A stretch of 55,310 nt of DNA, taken from assembly GCA_022496185.1 (NCBI GenBank), contig WTXG01000235.1, positions 1 through 55,310 of the forward strand, written 5' to 3'. Position numbers and translations under genes: made by a program. Below the pieces are notes generated by a model. It made no database searches. It saw nothing but the letters and a program-made list of their open reading frames with translations, and was not told the origin of the DNA. The DNA is from Multifurca ochricompacta (lineage: Eukaryota; Basidiomycota; Agaricomycetes; Russulales; Russulaceae). Each line of letters opens with the position of its first letter. Within the stretch, counting starts at the first letter, position 1. Below, in pieces: positions 51,995 through 55,310 of this stretch.

Positions 51995-54900
51995 ATGGCA
52001 GAGTCAAAGAAGTGCTCAAAATGCAAGAAGTCCCTAGGTCTTGAAAAATTTCCACTGAAGGCAAATACTTCAACACATACCACAACATGTTCTCTATGCA
52101 CGATAAAGACAAAATGCAATAGACAGGCCAAGAAGAACCTGAAGAAGGTTCAGAACTCTGAAACTGATGGTGTTCAGGATGTGTCAAATGAAAGCTTATC
52201 TGTTTTGCCACTAAATGAATTTTTAACTTTCCTGGGAAGGCAGAAAAATGTGATCAAGGTTGAAGCAAATGTGAATATCAAGGATTTAGTGGGTTACACT
52301 GTTAGGAGGGAGCATGCAGATGCCATTGTCAATCTGATGTGGGAAGTGATGAGTTATCAGTTCCTGTGCATAACACTTCTTTCTTTTAATTGCAAATTTA
52401 TGAATCTCTTCATATCAGTTACCAGAGTAAATATGACCACAAACATCTGCAGGCACATCAACACATTACATATACAATTGTGCCCAAAATACCAATCAGC
52501 AGCATGCCCCATCAAAGAGCCACCAAGAAGGTGTCAAAAATCATGATAAAGAATCAATGGAAACCTTTGACTGCTCTGGTTGGATACATATAACCTTATC
52601 TGACCATTCTAATGTTGTCTTCATTAAATTAACACACTGTGAAGATCATGTCCCATATTGTCCTATTGATATCCCAGAAGAAGTTGTGCAATATGTCCAA
52701 ATTAACCTCAAATTAACCCCAATGCAGGTAAGTAAACATCATCAGGTCTTGTCTACAAAATATTCACATCTTACAATAAGCTCTGGACTGAGATTCTGAA
52801 GAAACATCCAAAGCCATCCTTCACACACAAATCCATCTATCACTTATGGTCATGATTGTCCAGTCATACCTGTAAAAGGGATGAGGATGAAGTCCAGTCA
52901 GCACAGCTGCTTCTTGAAGAGTTTCAAATGTCATCACCAGATCGCCTGTACACTGTGGAACTGATACCAATTGAAGAGGGTGAGGGCATCACAGTTATTG
53001 TGTTTGCACTACCCAAAATTCTTTGCCAATGGGGAGGGTGCCTCCATGAACTACAGTTAGATTCTGCATGTGAGTCTTCCATTTATGAATAACAACTTGA
53101 AGCTGACCTGACAATGGCCAGGGAACACAAATGGAGTGCATTTCAAAGTTTTCATGCTTCTCAGTGAAATCTACAGGTCAGGGTTACCTCTTGGATATCT
53201 CCTGATCCAGTCAAACATTGGTGAACCAGGTGCCAAAGAACTATTTCTCAGCCATTTCATTTCATACATCAACAATAATTGGCATTTGTGGATTATTTTT
53301 ACACTTACAGACAAGGATTGGTTGGAAATAAATGCATTTCTTGCTATCATACCAGGCCAAAGCATCAGATCTGCTATTGGCATGCCATCAAGCAATCAAG
53401 ATGTGCTTGTCAATCCTACGACATGCCCCAGCACCCTATAACGTCAAAGTTGCAAAAGCTGAGTTCAGCTGGATTGATGAATCATTTGTCCGGTTCATCA
53501 ATCTAGTGATATGGTCTGTGCCCACACACCCACTGTTTAACATTCATTATAACAAAAATTGACAGACTGGAAAACATTATGTTGCTACGAAAGCAATTCC
53601 TCGACTTGTGGTACACCTGAACGGAGTCTTACAAACGCTCAATATGCCTCCAAAGGAGTGGCTAACCATCCAAATTCCCCCAATCCCAATACCCAACGTA
53701 TCACCCCATCCTTCTCAGCTACCCACCACTGACTCTGATCCATCTCCATCAAGTAATGAGGGGGTTGAGGTGGATCTTGATGGGTTGTCAGATGAGGAGG
53801 GCGAGCTGATAGACAAGCTCAATGAACAGCTTGCTTCTGATTCAGATCCAGGCTCTGAGTTGGGTGGTGCAGATGAAGATGATCCAGAATGGGATTTGGA
53901 AGAGGGCAAGACACAAGTGAAGGATCTCACATATGTATTTTGCCCAGTGCCCCACAGAAAGCAGATCCTTCATATCTTCACGAAACACTTCTGTCAGCAT
54001 CTGGCTTTTCCTGAATGGAACAAGGGACCATGCAGTGCAATGGAAATTGCAAGTGCACTGTCACAGAAATGTATCAGTTCTGTCACCAACGAGGACTTCG
54101 GGAAGTGTGGGGATACCTTTGGACTGCATGGTATGTGCTACCCAAGTGGAAACTCTGGGCATGCTTGACATCTCCATACATATCTCAGTGGCGAACAACA
54201 ATGGGAACTGAAAACTTCTGGAGGCAGTTAAAGCACAATCACCTGCATCACATGCTTCACCTCACTTGATCTGCTTGTCTGGATTATCATAACTAAAGTC
54301 ACACCCAAGTACATTGCGCATGCAGAAGCCCTTGAAGACACATATCGTTTGGGCTGCTCGAAGCCACTTTCAACCTATCAAAGGTACTTCAAATTGTCTT
54401 GGAAACAGCTTGCAGAAGCATCCATCAGCAGGACTAGTTATATTACAGATGTTACTACATGGACATGCAATTGGGACAGCAAAAGTATCACAGCCAGCAC
54501 CTATGTAAACACCTTGTCCAATCAGTACAACCTCCACCCATGCACTTCTGGCATCAAGTTGTCTGTCGCTGCATCTTGCCACTTTACTGCCACCCTGCTC
54601 TTGTATCCAATATCAATGGGATGGAGATTGAGCACCCTGATCCAGATGAAGGCAGTATTACTGATGGAGATGATCATGTTTGGATGGGAAATCCAGATAT
54701 GCTGGTGGAAGGCTGATGGCAAGAGTTTGATCTTGAGGGGGTGCTAGGCAAGTGGCTGGAGTGTGATGTCGACAAGTACTGAAGAATTGTCATTGTTGGC
54801 CATACATGACATGGAGGAGGTACAAGGACTGCTCAATGATGGAGATGAGAGTGATCTTGAGGAAGAAGTATGTCAATGACTCAAACAATCATCAGAACAG

Positions 54901-55172
54901 TTACTAATTCTCATCAAAGCTATGAATCAAAATTAATGCACTTTCATCACGGCAGACGAGCTTGTTGAACAGCCGAGATTATCCAATTGCAACTCCCACA
55001 CAAAAATCAATCTGGATCAACGCATGGTGTCGCAGGACATTGGAGCCATGTTAGTCGTTGGTAAATGATGTTCAACATCTAGAGAAGACAGGAACACCAA
55101 CCATACACCTGGGCCACACTGGTGATCTGAGGCTGCATGGACCTCATGGAACACCATGGGATATCAAATCCA
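51995..55172 (+). pseudogene. MULE transposase gene, near full length but broken
   Basis: The N-terminus has a zinc-like motif (CSKCKKSLGLEKFPL...CSLC). A middle region follows (FDCSGWIHITLSD, IPEEVVQYVQINLKLTP, LKKHPKPSFTHKSIYHLWS). The MULE core has FTLTDKDWLEINAF (catalytic Asp) and KHQICYWHAIKQ (C-x2-H). Past an acidic linker (53750-53920) come QILHIFTKHFCQHLAF, LREVWGYLWTAWY, GTENFWRQLKHNHLHH and a SWIM finger ending LCKHLVQSVQPPP. It ends near ..WNTMGYQIQ. Many frameshifts and stops. Order and motifs match fungal Mutator-like transposases. Start MAESKKCSKC. Confidence 0.75.
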
Positions 55173-55310
55173 GGTAGGATCTTAGATTCACAATGATTTA
55201 CTTCTACATTCCATGTAATGCATAATACAGCTTGCATATTTTATTCTACATACTAAAAAAATGGTTTCCTGCTGTCAAATGCCCAAAACTGATAAACACA
55301 ACTCCAATGC
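55173..55310. other. AT-rich end of the window, nothing recognised
   Basis: It starts GTAGGATC after the last coding-like text. No ORF, repeat or terminal inverted repeat was seen; the MULE 3' end should lie beyond. Confidence 0.4.

Overview
The window looks like a transposon-packed, heterochromatin-like stretch of a filamentous fungal genome, most likely a basidiomycete (Agaricomycete). This rests on chromodomain Ty3-type (gypsy) elements, Ty1-type (copia) elements with long leaders, Tc1, hAT-like and MULE sequences, and wholesale CGA-to-TGA decay. The organism call is inference; no rRNA, tRNA or conserved housekeeping gene is present to confirm it. I see no intact host gene.

Layout, with nesting. 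(1) 1-11549: an old minus-strand relic, a Ty3-type gag running off the left edge with an unrecognised membrane-protein-like sequence upstream of it. It is cut by a solo copia LTR (308-819), a solo gypsy LTR (2798-3380), a full copia element (copia-1, 3925-10435) and another solo copia LTR (10738-11250). Each insertion has a 5-bp target duplication. (2) 11550-29368: copia-2 on the minus strand. Its 3' LTR is split by gypsy-1 (11875-21472), which itself carries a hAT-like insert in its 5' LTR (11979-13419) and a solo LTR in its third ORF (19728-20346). Its reverse-transcriptase region is split by a fold-back Tc1 element (23117-24738). (3) 29369-31563: the 3' half of a MULE transposase gene, then half a hAT-like element. 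(4) 31564-40928: remains of gypsy-3 (minus), cut by a second hAT-like element (32042-33026) and by gypsy-2 (33048-40526). Gypsy-2 is the youngest and best preserved element, with LTRs identical by eye. (5) 40929-49810: a truncated copia-type LTR, a gag relic of another gypsy (gypsy-F), then chromovirus gypsy-D (minus, 42592-49401) with a solo gypsy LTR inside its 5' LTR, then a probable LTR of a further element. (6) 49811-55310: a repetitive decayed ORF, a repeat-rich non-coding stretch and a second MULE transposase gene.

How the parts work: gypsy-2 encodes Gag, a protease-RT-RNase H-integrase-chromodomain polyprotein in the -1 frame across a shifty stop, and an extra 399-aa protein (ORF3) with four zinc-knuckle-like motifs before the 3' LTR. 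ORF3 is found in three separate copies in this window. Three gypsy families carry an 11-nt sequence 34-35 nt downstream of the start of the LTR TATA box that is complementary to the sequence 2 nt inside the LTR. This is the layout of Tf1-type self-priming, and in one family the two halves co-vary. The copia elements instead carry a site complementary to the 5' half of initiator tRNA-Met, as in Drosophila copia.

All coordinates were read by eye. Family names such as copia-1, gypsy-D and LTR-A are labels local to this report.
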